A DNA stretch of 64,000 nt from Xanthomonas sp. Leaf148 (GTDB lineage Bacteria; Pseudomonadota; Gammaproteobacteria; Xanthomonadales; Xanthomonadaceae): NCBI RefSeq assembly GCF_001423585.1, contig NZ_LMOP01000013.1, positions 4,921-68,920 on the forward strand, in the 5' to 3' direction. The notes under the pieces were generated by a model. The model saw only the letters and a list, made by a program, of their open reading frames with translations. It was not told where the DNA came from and searched no databases. Position 1 is the stretch's first letter. Each line of letters opens with the position of its first letter. The translations under genes and the position numbers were made by a program. Shown in pieces: positions 8,628 to 17,623 of the stretch.

Positions 8628-10588
8628 GCGGCGTACCCAATGATCACGATGCCGGGCGGCGCCTGTGGATGCAGGGCGCTGCGGCCGGTCTTGCGTTGGG
8701 CGCCTTGCCCGGCGCTTCGTCTGCTTCAAGGAAATCTCCGATGGTCGATCTTGTCGTTCGCAATGCGCGCATCACCACGCTGGATCCTCGTCAGCCCAGC
8801 GCCACTGCCATTGCAATGGCCGATGGGCGCATCGTGGCGGTTGGCGACGACGCGCAGATCATGGCGCTGGCAAACGGCGCCCGCAGCATCGACGCACAAG
8901 GCCGACGCCTGCTGCCCGGACTCAATGACAGCCACACCCATCTGATCCGCGGCGGACTCAACTACAACCTGGAACTGCGCTGGGATGGCGTCCGTTCGCT
9001 TGCCGATGCCATGGCGATGTTGAAGGCGCAGGTCGACCGCACGCCAGCGCCGCAATGGGTGCGCGTGGTCGGTGGCTTCACCGCGCATCAGTTCGTCGAA
9101 AAGCGCCTGCCCACCCTGGACGAAATAAACGCCATCGCACCGGATACGCCGGTGTTTTTGCTGCATCTCTACGACCGCGCCTTGCTCAACCGCGCGGCCT
9201 TGCGTGCCTGCGGCTACGACAAGGCCACTCCCGATCCGCCCGGCGGGCGCATCGAGCGCGACAAGTTGGGCAATCCCACCGGCTTGCTGCTGGCCAAACC
9301 CAATGCCCTGATTCTCTACGCCAGCCTGGCCAAGGGCCCGCGCCTGCCGCTGGAGTACCAGGCCAATTCCACGCGTCATTTCATGCGCGAACTCAACCGG
9401 CTGGGCATCACCTCGGTGATCGATGCCGGCGGTGGTTTCCAGAATTATCCGGAGGACTACCAGGTCATCGAGCAGCTACATGCGGCCGACCAATTGAGCG
9501 TACGCATTGCCTACAACCTGTTCACTCAGAACAAGGGTAAGGAAGTCGACGACTTCCGCGGCTGGACCGAGATGCTGCCGGTACGCAAGGGCGACGATCT
9601 GCTGCGGCATAACGGCGCCGGCGAAATGCTGGTGTTTTCCGCGGCGGATTTCGAGCAGTTCAGCGAGCCGCGCCCGGAGCTGCCTCCAGAGTTGGAGCCC
9701 GAACTGGAGCAGGTGGTGCGGTTGCTGGTCGAAAAACGCTGGCCGTTCCGTATCCATGCCACCTATGACGAAAGTATCGAACGCATTCTCGATGTCTACG
9801 AAAAGGTCAACGCCGATATTCCGTTCGATGGCCTGCATTGGTTCATCGATCACGCCGAAACCATCACGCCACGCAATATCGATCGCATCCGCGCCTTGAA
9901 CGGCGGCATCGCCGTGCAACATCGCATGGCGTATCAGGGCGAAGCGTTTGTCGAACGCTACGGCGTGCAGGCTGCGCGGCACACACCGCCGGTGCGTCGC
10001 ATGCTGGCCGCCGGCGTTCCGGTGGGCGCTGGCACCGATGCGACGCGTGTGGCCAGTTACAACCCGTGGGTGGCGTTGTCGTGGTTGGTCACCGGACGCA
10101 CGGTGGGCGGCCTGGCCCTGTACGGCGAAGAGAACCTGCTCGACCGTGAGCAGGCGTTGCGGCTGTGGACGCAGGGCAGCGCATGGTTCTCTGGCGACGA
10201 GAGCAACAAGGGCACGCTGGCGGCGGGGCAGCTGGCCGATTTCATCGTGCTGTCGGATGACTACTTCCGTGTGGATGATGCCGCCATTGCCGACATCACC
10301 AGCGTGCTGACTGTGTTGGGTGGGCGCGTGGTGCATGGCGATGGCGACTTTGCCGCGCTGGCGCCGACCTTGCCGCCGGCCATGCCGGACTGGTCGCCGG
10401 TCAATCGGTTCGGTGGCTATCACGTGGGCGGTGCGGTCAGCGGCCTTGCCAGTGCCGCGCATGTGCACACGCACGGCCACGGGTGTCGCGCGCACGGGCC
10501 GCATGGACATGCAGCGCAGCATGCTGCGCCCAGCGATGATCTGCGCGGCTTCTGGGGCGCATTGGGTTGCGCGTGTTTCGCGTTCTGA
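8624..10588 (+). CDS. Tat-type metal-dependent amidohydrolase (Amidohydro_3, YtcJ-like)
   Basis: A 654-residue amidohydrolase. A twin-arginine-like leader covers residues 1-35 (GRRLWMQGAAAGLALGALPG). The catalytic barrel has the metal-binding HTH of LLPGLNDSHTHLIRGG, later His residues in RIHATYDES and HWFIDHAE, and the catalytic Asp in GAGTDATRVASYNPW. The C-terminus is unusually rich in His (VHTHGHGCRAHGPHGH). The start at 8624 overlaps the DoxX stop (ATGA). An internal ATG at 8741 has its own AAGGAA site and would give a leaderless 615-residue enzyme. The substrate is unknown; relatives hydrolyse hydantoin-like, aryl-amide or ester substrates. Confidence 0.87.
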   Translation: MSGVPNDHDAGRRLWMQGAAAGLALGALPGASSASRKSPMVDLVVRNARITTLDPRQPSATAIAMADGRIVAVGDDAQIMALANGARSIDAQGRRLLPGLNDSHTHLIRGGLNYNLELRWDGVRSLADAMAMLKAQVDRTPAPQWVRVVGGFTAHQFVEKRLPTLDEINAIAPDTPVFLLHLYDRALLNRAALRACGYDKATPDPPGGRIERDKLGNPTGLLLAKPNALILYASLAKGPRLPLEYQANSTRHFMRELNRLGITSVIDAGGGFQNYPEDYQVIEQLHAADQLSVRIAYNLFTQNKGKEVDDFRGWTEMLPVRKGDDLLRHNGAGEMLVFSAADFEQFSEPRPELPPELEPELEQVVRLLVEKRWPFRIHATYDESIERILDVYEKVNADIPFDGLHWFIDHAETITPRNIDRIRALNGGIAVQHRMAYQGEAFVERYGVQAARHTPPVRRMLAAGVPVGAGTDATRVASYNPWVALSWLVTGRTVGGLALYGEENLLDREQALRLWTQGSAWFSGDESNKGTLAAGQLADFIVLSDDYFRVDDAAIADITSVLTVLGGRVVHGDGDFAALAPTLPPAMPDWSPVNRFGGYHVGGAVSGLASAAHVHTHGHGCRAHGPHGHAAQHAAPSDDLRGFWGALGCACFAF

Positions 10589-10673
10589 AATCGGCACTGT
10601 CTCGATGCGCCTGCCGGCGCCTCTCATACCGTCACCTTGTTTGTTTCACCCCGTCAACTGGAGCCTTGCCGCG

Positions 10674-12302
10674 ATGACTTCTTCTGCCGCACCCGCCGAT
10701 GGCGGTGCCTGGGCGCCGCTGCGCGAGCCGATCTTTCGTGCGTTATGGCTGGCCATTTTAGGCAGCAACATCGGCACCTGGATCAACGATGTCGCCGCGT
10801 CCTGGGTGATGGCCGAACAGACCGGCTCGCCATTGATGGTGGCGGCCGTGCAATCGGCCACCACCTTGCCGGTGGTGTTATTCGCGCTGGTGGCCGGCAC
10901 GCTGGCCGACATCGTCGACCGCCGTCGCTACCTGATGCTCACCCAGGGCTGGATGTTGCTGGTGGCCGGCGTTCTGGCTTTGCTGTCGCATCTGCAGTTG
11001 CTCACCCCGTGGGTGTTGGTGGCATTGACCTTTGCGATGGGCATGGGCGCAGCGATGGCAATGCCCGCGCAGGCGGCGATCGTGTCGGAGCTGGTGCCGC
11101 GGCCGATGCTGGCCTCGGCGGTGGCGCTCAATTCGATCGGCATGAACATCGCCCGCTCGATCGGCCCGGCGGTGGGCGGCCTGATCGTCGCGCAATTCGG
11201 GCCGCCGTGGGCATTTCTGCTCAATGGCGTGACCTTCGGATTGATGCTGCTGGTGTTGTGGCGTTGGCGCCGCGATGCGCATGCCTCTGCATTGCCGCCA
11301 GAGAGCTTTGGCGCGGGCCTGCGTGCCGGCCTGCGCTATGCCGCGCGCGCCGGGCGCCTGCAGGCGGTACTGATCAAGGCCGCCGGGTTCTTCCTGTTCG
11401 CCAGCGCGTTGACCGCATTGCTGCCGTTGGTGGTGCGTCGCGACATGCAGTTGGGTGCCGGCAGTTATGGCGTGTTGTTGGGCTGCATCGGCATCGGTGC
11501 GATCAGTGGCGCCTTGCTGCTGCCACGCTTGCGTGCGCGTTACGACCGTGACCTGCTGGTGTTTGTGGCCACCCTCGTGTGTGCGGCGTCGTTACTGGGG
11601 CTGGCGTTGTCGCGTCAGATCGGTGTGCTGTGCGTGGTGATGGTGGTCAACGGCCTGGCGTGGATCACCGTGCTGTCGTCCTTGCAGATCGCCGCGCAAA
11701 CGGCGGTGCCTGCCTGGGTGCGTGCACGTGCATTGTCGCTGTACATCGTGGTGTTTTCTGCGGGCATGGCGTCGGGTTCGCTGGTCTGGGGCGCGTTGGC
11801 GCAGCGCACTTCGATCGCGACCGCCCTGCAGATCGCTGCCGTTGGTGCGGTGATCGCGGCGTTGCTGGTCAAGCGTGCGCGCATTGCCGGCACCGAGCAG
11901 CTGGACCTTGCTCCCGGCGGGCATTGGCCTGCACCGGCGCAATCGGATGCGGTCGAGCACGATCGCGGCCCGGTGCTGGTGACGGTCGAGTACCGCATCG
12001 CCGCCGACGCACGCGTCACCTTTTTGCAGTTGATGACGCAGCTGGGCAACGCACGGCGTCGTGATGGCGCGGTGGTCTGGGGCATTGCCGAAGACGCCGC
12101 CACGCCCGGCGTGCAACTGGAATACTTCATCGTCGCCTCGTGGCTGGAACATCTGCGCCAGCACGAGCGCGTCACCGGCGACGACCGCCAGTTGCAGGAG
12201 CAGATCCGCGCACTGCATCAGGGCGAGCGCGCACCGTTGGTCCGTCACTTCGTCGGCGGCGGCGGTGTTGCGTTACCGCCGCATGCGCATTCGGATATCT
12301 GA
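10674..12302 (+). CDS. MFS exporter (MFS_3 type) with C-terminal soluble domain
   Basis: A 542-residue inner-membrane transporter. Residues 15-410 form a 10-12 segment major-facilitator domain of the EntS/MFS_3 type, beginning with the family signature FRALWLAILGSNIGTWINDVAASWVM. The last 120 residues are soluble and resemble an antibiotic-biosynthesis-monooxygenase-like ferredoxin fold (VTVEYRIAADARVTFLQLM, VQLEYFIVASWLEHLRQHERV); this combination is known in the family. The start at 10674 follows CTGGAG. It lies 85 bases after the amidohydrolase on the same strand, with no terminator between, so it likely exports a substrate or product of that operon. Confidence 0.85.
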   Translation: MTSSAAPADGGAWAPLREPIFRALWLAILGSNIGTWINDVAASWVMAEQTGSPLMVAAVQSATTLPVVLFALVAGTLADIVDRRRYLMLTQGWMLLVAGVLALLSHLQLLTPWVLVALTFAMGMGAAMAMPAQAAIVSELVPRPMLASAVALNSIGMNIARSIGPAVGGLIVAQFGPPWAFLLNGVTFGLMLLVLWRWRRDAHASALPPESFGAGLRAGLRYAARAGRLQAVLIKAAGFFLFASALTALLPLVVRRDMQLGAGSYGVLLGCIGIGAISGALLLPRLRARYDRDLLVFVATLVCAASLLGLALSRQIGVLCVVMVVNGLAWITVLSSLQIAAQTAVPAWVRARALSLYIVVFSAGMASGSLVWGALAQRTSIATALQIAAVGAVIAALLVKRARIAGTEQLDLAPGGHWPAPAQSDAVEHDRGPVLVTVEYRIAADARVTFLQLMTQLGNARRRDGAVVWGIAEDAATPGVQLEYFIVASWLEHLRQHERVTGDDRQLQEQIRALHQGERAPLVRHFVGGGGVALPPHAHSDI

Positions 12303-12532
12303 GCACTTCCACGCGACACGCAGGATCGGTCTGGCACTGACATGGCCAGTGATTTGGGCTGCGAGCGGCGAGAATTCCGTCGCCCGCAGCCATCGCGTTT
12401 GTTGGCACATTGTTGGCGCTGGCAATGAACTGAGATTACGCATTGCTGGACCATTTTCTGGCCAAGCGGACTACGTGCAATCTCATTCCTTGCAACAGCC
12501 CGATTTGCAGCAAGGTCGGGTAGGGCAGAGCG

Positions 12533-12764
12533 ATGCAAAAGTCTTGCACTGGTCGGCGTATCGCTTGCGTTGCTGATCAGCATTGGCTGCAGATTGCTTG
12601 ACCCGGAGCTGCCGGCACTGCCACGCCGGACTGGCGCGGTACTAGTGGTTGCGATGATTGGCGGTTTCATTCTGTCCAGCTGGGTGTTGCGCCAAGTCGT
12701 GACTTGCGCGTCCACGCATAAGCGTGGTCGGTTGACCTTTGTTGCGCTCACGGTGGGAAGGTGA
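12533..12764 (+). pseudogene. Possible frameshifted small membrane protein
   Basis: The frame ending at 12764 encodes a plausible two-segment membrane protein (SLALVGVSLALLISIGCRLL, then GAVLVVAMIGGFILSSWVL, then a short basic tail) but has no ATG. An ATG at 12533 lies just upstream in another frame. Deleting one A from the run at 12537-12540 would join it to the hydrophobic frame and give an intact protein of about 76 residues. Alternatives are a TTG start at 12570 (64 residues) or chance. The hydrophobic pattern is what makes it worth listing. Function unknown. Confidence 0.3.
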
Positions 12765-12941
12765 CGCGTTGCCGCCTCGCTTGCTGGCTCGGCATCTTTT
12801 CGAGCGCAGCACAGGTCCTCGGCTCGCCTGTGATCCATCCACGGCGCGCGGTGCTGCGATGCACTTCCGCGCGAATGGCAATAGGCCTATCGACACAAAC
12901 GCGGCTACCCTCATCACCACGCACCCATGCGTACCAAAACA

Positions 12942-12969
12942 AAAGGCCGACTCTCACGAGCCGGCCTTT
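12942..12969. terminator. Bidirectional-type terminator
   Basis: An 8-bp stem AAAGGCCG / CGGCCTTT with a 12-base loop is flanked by A and T runs. It is well placed to end the minus-strand hydrolase transcript (stop at 12992) and could also stop plus-strand readthrough. Confidence 0.75.
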
Positions 12970-12991
12970 GTCTTAAGCATTGAAGCAAGAA

Positions 12992-13984
12992 TCAGCTCTT
13001 GGCGAAGGCCAGCAGATCCTTGTTGAACTGATCGGCGTGGGTGATGGTCAACCCGTGCGGCGCGCCGGCGTAGATCTTCAGTTCGGCATTCTTGATGATC
13101 TTGGCCGACAATTTGCCCGACGCATCGATCGGCACGATCTGGTCGTCGTCGCCATGCACCACCAGCGCCGGCACATCGATCTTCTTCAGGTCGGCGGTGT
13201 AATCGACCTCGGAGAATTCCTTGATGCAGTCGTACTGACCCTTGTGGCCGCCCAGCATGCCCTGCAGCCAGAACGAATCGCGCATGCCTTGGGTGACCTT
13301 GTTGCCGTCACGGTTAGCACCGAAGAACGGCGTGGTCAGGTCCTGATAGAACTGCGAGCGGTCCTTGGCAACGCCGTCGCGGATGCCGTCGAACACGCTC
13401 ATCGGCAGGCCACCGGGATTGGTCGGACTCTTGACCATCTGCGGCGGCACCGCACCGACCAACACCACCTTGGCCACGCGCTTGCTGCCATGGCGGCCAA
13501 CGTAATGCGCCACTTCGCCACCGCCGGTGGAATGGCCAACCAGGATCGCGTCTTTCAGATCCAGCGCGTCGATCACTGCGGCCAGATCGTCGGCGTAGGT
13601 GTCCATGTCGTTACCGTCCCAGGTCTGCGACGAACGGCCATGGCTGCGGCGGTCGTGCGCGATCACGCGATACCCGTGCTGACCCATGAACAGCATCTGC
13701 GGGTCCCACGCATCGGCGCTGAGCGGCCAGCCATGTGCGAAGACGACCGGCTGGCCCTTGCCCCAATCCTTGTAGAAAATGTTGGCGCCGTCGGGGCGTT
13801 TGACGAAATTGGACATCGAGTTGACTCCGTGAGTGGACGAGTGGGGCGGGGTGGCAGCGGGGGCGCGTGCGGGAGCTGCGGCGGTGGCGAACGCGGGCAA
13901 CGACAACGCTGCCACGGCGACCGTGCCGGTGATGAGAAAGCTGCGGCGTCCGGCGTCGGCCGGATGCGCCTCGAACGGATCCAT
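12992..13984 (-). CDS. Tat-type alpha/beta hydrolase (non-haem chloroperoxidase/esterase family)
   Basis: A 330-residue precursor. Residues 1-40 carry a strong twin-arginine signal (RRSFL at 13-17, then a hydrophobic stretch ending in AFATA). The enzyme domain starts at [10 protein letters not shown] and has nucleophile Ser in GHSTGGG, acid in [10 protein letters not shown] and His in GAPHGLT, as in cofactor-free chloroperoxidases and arylesterases. The 13984 start follows GGAGGTTCC, an excellent site. A second ATG at 13816 follows CGGAG at good spacing and would give a 274-residue leaderless enzyme, the usual family length. Both forms may be made. Substrate unknown. Confidence 0.9.
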   Translation of the reverse strand: MDPFEAHPADAGRRSFLITGTVAVAALSLPAFATAAAPARAPAATPPHSSTHGVNSMSNFVKRPDGANIFYKDWGKGQPVVFAHGWPLSADAWDPQMLFMGQHGYRVIAHDRRSHGRSSQTWDGNDMDTYADDLAAVIDALDLKDAILVGHSTGGGEVAHYVGRHGSKRVAKVVLVGAVPPQMVKSPTNPGGLPMSVFDGIRDGVAKDRSQFYQDLTTPFFGANRDGNKVTQGMRDSFWLQGMLGGHKGQYDCIKEFSEVDYTADLKKIDVPALVVHGDDDQIVPIDASGKLSAKIIKNAELKIYAGAPHGLTITHADQFNKDLLAFAKS

Positions 13985-14344
13985 GGAACCTCCTGTGGGC
14001 GAGGGGCATGCAGCCCGGCGGTCGCACGATGCGGTGCGCATCATGCTGGCGCGTGGCCGCGCCGCGCAGCGCGAGGCAGGCCACGGGCGTGCCGGTGCAT
14101 GCACGCAGTAGACCGCCTGCACGGTCAGTGCAGATTGCATCTGCGTGCGCTCTACAAAAGTTATCGGCAACGTTGCGGATCAGATTGTTTGTTGTAGCCG
14201 ATCCAACGTTGTGGATCTGCCCGCACTACAAGCGCAATCTTGGCGAATCGCGGCGCTGCGCGACGCATCCGCGTGCATCGATATCGGGCTCTGCAACGCA
14301 CGATGACGCGGCAGTGCATCGACCAGACATGTTGCGCCCGCTGT
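13985..14344. other. Spacer with repeated CAACGTTG motifs
   Basis: About 360 bases between the hydrolase start and the mntH stop. It contains two near-identical 14-mers, CAACGTTGCGGATC (14168-14181) and CAACGTTGTGGATC (14204-14217). A close relative occurs at 32529-32542. No gene was seen. Confidence 0.4.
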
Positions 14345-15679
14345 TCAGTGCAGCGCGGTGTCCCACAGCAGCTTACCGTTCAAGACAACGATCACCGTCG
14401 CAATCACCCAGGCCGTGCGCACCAGCCAGGCCGGTGCCACCAGCGCGCCCATCAATGTTCGGTCCGAGACAAAGCGCACCAACGGGATCACCGCAAACGG
14501 CAACTGCATCGACAGCATCACCTGGCTCAGCACCAACAGCCGCGCGGTGCCGGCCTCGCCGTACAACCAGGTCACCACGACGACGGGCACGATGGCGATG
14601 CCGCGGGTGAGCAAGCGGCGCAGCCACGGTGGCAAGCGCAATTGCAGGAAGCCTTCCATCACGATCTGCCCGGCCAACGTCGCGGTGACCGTCGAGTTGA
14701 CGCCCGAGGCAAGCAGGGCGACCGCAAACAAGGTCGAGGCCAACCCCACGCCGAGCATCGGCGCGAGCAAGGCATGCGCCTGTTCGATTTCCTGTACATC
14801 GGTGCGGCCCTGCGCATGAAACACCGCAGCAGCCAGGATCAGGATCGAGGCGTTGATAAACAACGCGAACATCAACGCCACCGTGCTGTCAGTGACGGCC
14901 CAGCGCAGTGCCGAGCGGCGTCCCGCGTCATCGCGCGGGTAGGCGCGCGTCTGCACAATCGAGGAATGCAGATACAGGTTATGCGGCATCACGGTGGCGC
15001 CGATGATGCCGATGGCCAGGTACAGCGCCTGCGGGTCGGTGACCACTTGCGCACGCGGAATGAACCCGCCCAGCACTGCGGCGATCGGCGGTGCCGCCAA
15101 GGCGATCTGGATACCGAAGCACGCGAAGATGATCAGCAGCAACGCCATCACAAATGCTTCCAGCGCACGGAAGCCGCGATTCATCAGCAACAGCACCAGC
15201 ACCACGTCGATCGCGGTAATGATCGCGCCCACGGTCAGCGGAATGCCGAACAACAACTTCAATGCGATCGCGGTGCCGATCACTTCGGCAAGATCGCAGG
15301 CGATGATCGCCAGCTCGCACAGTCCCCACAGCGCCAGGTTCACGCCACGTGGGTAGCGTGCACGGCAGGCCTGTGCCAGATCCAGCCCGGTGGCGATACC
15401 CAGACGCGCCGACAGGCTCTGCAACACGATCGCCATGACGTTGGACAGCAGGATCACCGACAGCAGCAGGTAGCCGAACTGCGAGCCGCCGGCCAGATCG
15501 GTGGCCCAGTTGCCCGGGTCCATGTAGCCCACCGACACCATGTAGCCCGGGCCCAGAAAGGCCAGCAGCCGGAACCACCAATGGCCGTTCTTGGGCACGG
15601 CAACGCTGGCGTGATGATCGCCCAGCCCACCATTGGTGGAGGCGGGCGATCGTGCGGAGGCAACGGTGTCGACGGACAT
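14345..15679 (-). CDS. mntH: Nramp-family Mn2+ transporter
   Basis: A 444-residue proton-coupled divalent metal importer of the inner membrane, with about 11 membrane segments. The metal-binding DPGN motif of segment 1 is present ([12 protein letters not shown]) and so is the MPHNLYLHS motif of segment 6. I chose the start at 15679 ([10 protein letters not shown]) because the upstream part of the open frame would run through the operator. The preceding ribosome-binding match is weak. It is divergent from mntR, and an MntR-box-like palindrome lies 38 bases upstream, so Mn-dependent repression is expected. Confidence 0.93.
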   Translation of the reverse strand: MSVDTVASARSPASTNGGLGDHHASVAVPKNGHWWFRLLAFLGPGYMVSVGYMDPGNWATDLAGGSQFGYLLLSVILLSNVMAIVLQSLSARLGIATGLDLAQACRARYPRGVNLALWGLCELAIIACDLAEVIGTAIALKLLFGIPLTVGAIITAIDVVLVLLLMNRGFRALEAFVMALLLIIFACFGIQIALAAPPIAAVLGGFIPRAQVVTDPQALYLAIGIIGATVMPHNLYLHSSIVQTRAYPRDDAGRRSALRWAVTDSTVALMFALFINASILILAAAVFHAQGRTDVQEIEQAHALLAPMLGVGLASTLFAVALLASGVNSTVTATLAGQIVMEGFLQLRLPPWLRRLLTRGIAIVPVVVVTWLYGEAGTARLLVLSQVMLSMQLPFAVIPLVRFVSDRTLMGALVAPAWLVRTAWVIATVIVVLNGKLLWDTALH

Positions 15680-15716
15680 GCAGGGCGGCGGGTTGGGGGG
15701 GCGTCGGATGGATGAT

Positions 15717-15730
15717 ATAGCAAGTGCTAT
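15717..15730. promoter_or_regulatory. Probable MntR operator
   Basis: The palindrome ATAGC-AAGT-GCTAT has the core form of the enterobacterial MntR box (ATAGC-N4-GCTAT). It lies between the divergent mntH and mntR genes and overlaps A/T-rich sequence suited to a -10 element. A second GCTAT follows at once (15731-15735 region). Confidence 0.75.
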
Positions 15731-15799
15731 GCTATTGAGCATTGGCAAACTCAATCGTATTGATCGGCTGCGTGCTTCACACTACGCATCCCGGCACCT

Positions 15800-16294
15800 A
15801 TGCCGGATGCGACGACGAGGATGCGGGTGGGCAAGAGCGAAAAGCTGGAGGCGGCCACGCCGTCCCTGATCGATGCGCAGGTGCATATGGAGAGCTTCCG
15901 CCAGGTGCGCGAAGCGCGCCGTGCCGAGCTGGTCGAGGACTATGTGGAGCTGATCTCCGATCTATTGGTCGACGGCGGCGAAGCGCGGCAGGTCGATATC
16001 GCCGCGCGCCTGGGCGTGGCTCAGCCCACCGTGGCCAAGATGCTCAAGCGCCTGGTCCGCGACGGCTGGGTCGTGCAGCGCCCGTACCGCGGTGTGTTCC
16101 TGACCCCGGCCGGGGAGGCGTTGGCGGCTTCCAGCCGGCAGCGGCATCAGATTGTCGAGCGCTTCCTGCTCGCACTCGGCATCGACGAAGCCACCGCGCG
16201 TCGCGATGCGGAAGGCATCGAACACCATGTCAGCGAGGCGACCGTTGCCGCATTCGCCGCGTTTCTCGACCGCCAGGGCGGCAAGGCGAAGTGA
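15800..16294 (+). CDS. mntR: Mn2+-responsive DtxR-family repressor
   Basis: A 164-residue DtxR-family metalloregulator. A winged helix-turn-helix (about residues 40-95: [26 protein letters not shown]) is followed by a dimerisation and metal-binding domain with Glu and His ligands (EGIEHHVSE), typical of MntR. It lacks the SH3-like third domain of DtxR, as expected for MntR. The start may be 15800 or the in-frame ATG at 15821, which has GACGAGG just before it. It represses mntH by inference from the divergent layout and shared operator. tadA follows with only a short gap or overlap. Confidence 0.9.
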   Translation: MPDATTRMRVGKSEKLEAATPSLIDAQVHMESFRQVREARRAELVEDYVELISDLLVDGGEARQVDIAARLGVAQPTVAKMLKRLVRDGWVVQRPYRGVFLTPAGEALAASSRQRHQIVERFLLALGIDEATARRDAEGIEHHVSEATVAAFAAFLDRQGGKAK

Positions 16295-16308
16295 GTGTGC
16301 CGGCCGCG

Positions 16309-16806
16309 ATGTCGATCGATTCACCGCAGGCGGTCATCGATACGCAGTGGATGCAGCATGCGCTGCGTCTGGCCGAGCGTGCCGAGCGCGACTATGACGA
16401 AATTCCGGTTGGTGCGGTGTTGATCGATGCCGACGGCAACGTGCTGGGCGAGGGCTGGAACTACAACATCGCCAGTCACGATCCCAGCGCGCATGCCGAG
16501 ATCATGGCCATGCGCGAAGGCGGACGCCGTCTGGCCAATCACCGCCTGATCGGTTGCACCCTGTACGTCACCCTGGAGCCGTGCGCGATGTGTGCCATGG
16601 CCATGATCCACGCGCGCATCGCACGCGTGGTGTTCGCCGCCAGCGACCCCAAGACCGGCGCCTGTGGCAGTGTCTTCGACCTGTTGGCCGACCCGCGTCA
16701 CAACCATCGCGTGCAGGTGGCAGGCAGCGTGCTGGCGGCAGAGTCAAGCCTGCGGCTGACCAATTACTTTCGCGCCAAGCGTGGCAAGCCGCCGCTCGTA
16801 CCCTGA
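16309..16806 (+). CDS. tadA: tRNA-specific adenosine deaminase
   Basis: A 165-residue cytoplasmic enzyme that deaminates wobble A34 to inosine in tRNA-Arg(ACG). The zinc site is complete: His and catalytic Glu in SAHAEIMAM, and the two Cys in LEPCAMCAMAMIHARI. Other family marks are IPVGAV and KTGACGS. The start could be ATG 16309 or the in-frame GTG codons at 16291 and 16297; the 16291 GTG would overlap the mntR stop and has AAGGCG upstream. I give the ATG as the conservative choice. It appears co-transcribed with mntR. Confidence 0.9.
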   Translation: MSIDSPQAVIDTQWMQHALRLAERAERDYDEIPVGAVLIDADGNVLGEGWNYNIASHDPSAHAEIMAMREGGRRLANHRLIGCTLYVTLEPCAMCAMAMIHARIARVVFAASDPKTGACGSVFDLLADPRHNHRVQVAGSVLAAESSLRLTNYFRAKRGKPPLVP

Positions 16807-16877
16807 GCGGCATGGCCGCGGTATGATGCGCGCCCTTTCAGTACCCCGGCCGGCAACGGCCTCCACAGGACGGTGAT

Positions 16878-17462
16878 ATGGCAGACAACGTTGCGGGCAA
16901 CGACCGACTGATCTGGATCGATCTGGAAATGACCGGCCTGGATACCGATCGCGATTCGATCATCGAGATCGCCACCATCGTGACCGATGCGCAGTTGAAC
17001 GTGCTGGCCGAAGGACCGGAACTGGCCATCGCCCATCCGCTGGCAACGCTGGAAGCGATGGACGAGTGGAACCGCAACCAGCACCGTCGTTCGGGCCTGT
17101 GGCAGCGTGTGCTCGACAGCCAGGTCACCCACGCACAGGCCGAAGCGCAGACGGTAGCGTTTTTGGGCGAATGGATCCGTGCCGGCGCCTCGCCGATGTG
17201 CGGCAACTCGATCTGCCAGGATCGCCGCTTCCTGCACCGCCAGATGTCGCGCCTGGAGCGCTATTTCCACTACCGCAATCTCGACGTGTCCACCATCAAG
17301 GAACTGGCGCGCCGCTGGGCACCGACGGTGGCAAACGGATTTGCCAAGAACTCGGCACACACCGCGCTGAGCGATGTGCGCGATTCCATCGACGAACTGC
17401 GCCACTATCGCCAGTTCATGGGGGCGCTCGGCGGTGATACCGAGGCTGGCACGCAGGGCTGA
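16878..17462 (+). CDS. orn: Oligoribonuclease
   Basis: A 194-residue DEDDh 3'-5' exonuclease that removes 2-5 nucleotide RNA fragments, including pGpG from cyclic-di-GMP breakdown. Catalytic Asp and Glu are in [11 protein letters not shown] near the N-terminus, and the catalytic His and Asp in [20 protein letters not shown] near the C-terminus. The [13 protein letters not shown] block is characteristic. The start follows ACAGGACGGTGAT. Length fits the family (about 180-195). A strong terminator follows at 17571. Confidence 0.96.
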   Translation: MADNVAGNDRLIWIDLEMTGLDTDRDSIIEIATIVTDAQLNVLAEGPELAIAHPLATLEAMDEWNRNQHRRSGLWQRVLDSQVTHAQAEAQTVAFLGEWIRAGASPMCGNSICQDRRFLHRQMSRLERYFHYRNLDVSTIKELARRWAPTVANGFAKNSAHTALSDVRDSIDELRHYRQFMGALGGDTEAGTQG

Positions 17463-17570
17463 TCTGGCGGATGGGCGGCATGCGTTTTGGCGCGCTGCGC
17501 GTCGAGCGCGCTAACGCCGGGGCAACCGGCCGCAATCGCAGTAAGATCGCAGCAGGCAGTGACAAACATA

Positions 17571-17598
17571 AAAGGCCGCATCTTTCGATGCGGCCTTT
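17571..17598. terminator. Bidirectional terminator between orn and mscS
   Basis: A 10-bp perfect stem AAAGGCCGCA / TGCGGCCTTT with an 8-base loop has an A run before and TTGCTTTTT after it. It separates convergent orn and mscS. Confidence 0.88.
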
Positions 17599-17623
17599 TG
17601 CTTTTTACAGATGACGCAGACGT

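Larger units (their letters stand above)
12303..12991. other. Spacer with one candidate small ORF
   Basis: About 690 bases between the MFS gene and the convergent alpha/beta hydrolase gene. Apart from the possible broken small membrane-protein gene (12533-12764) and the terminator at 12942-12969, nothing else was recognised. Confidence 0.5.
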
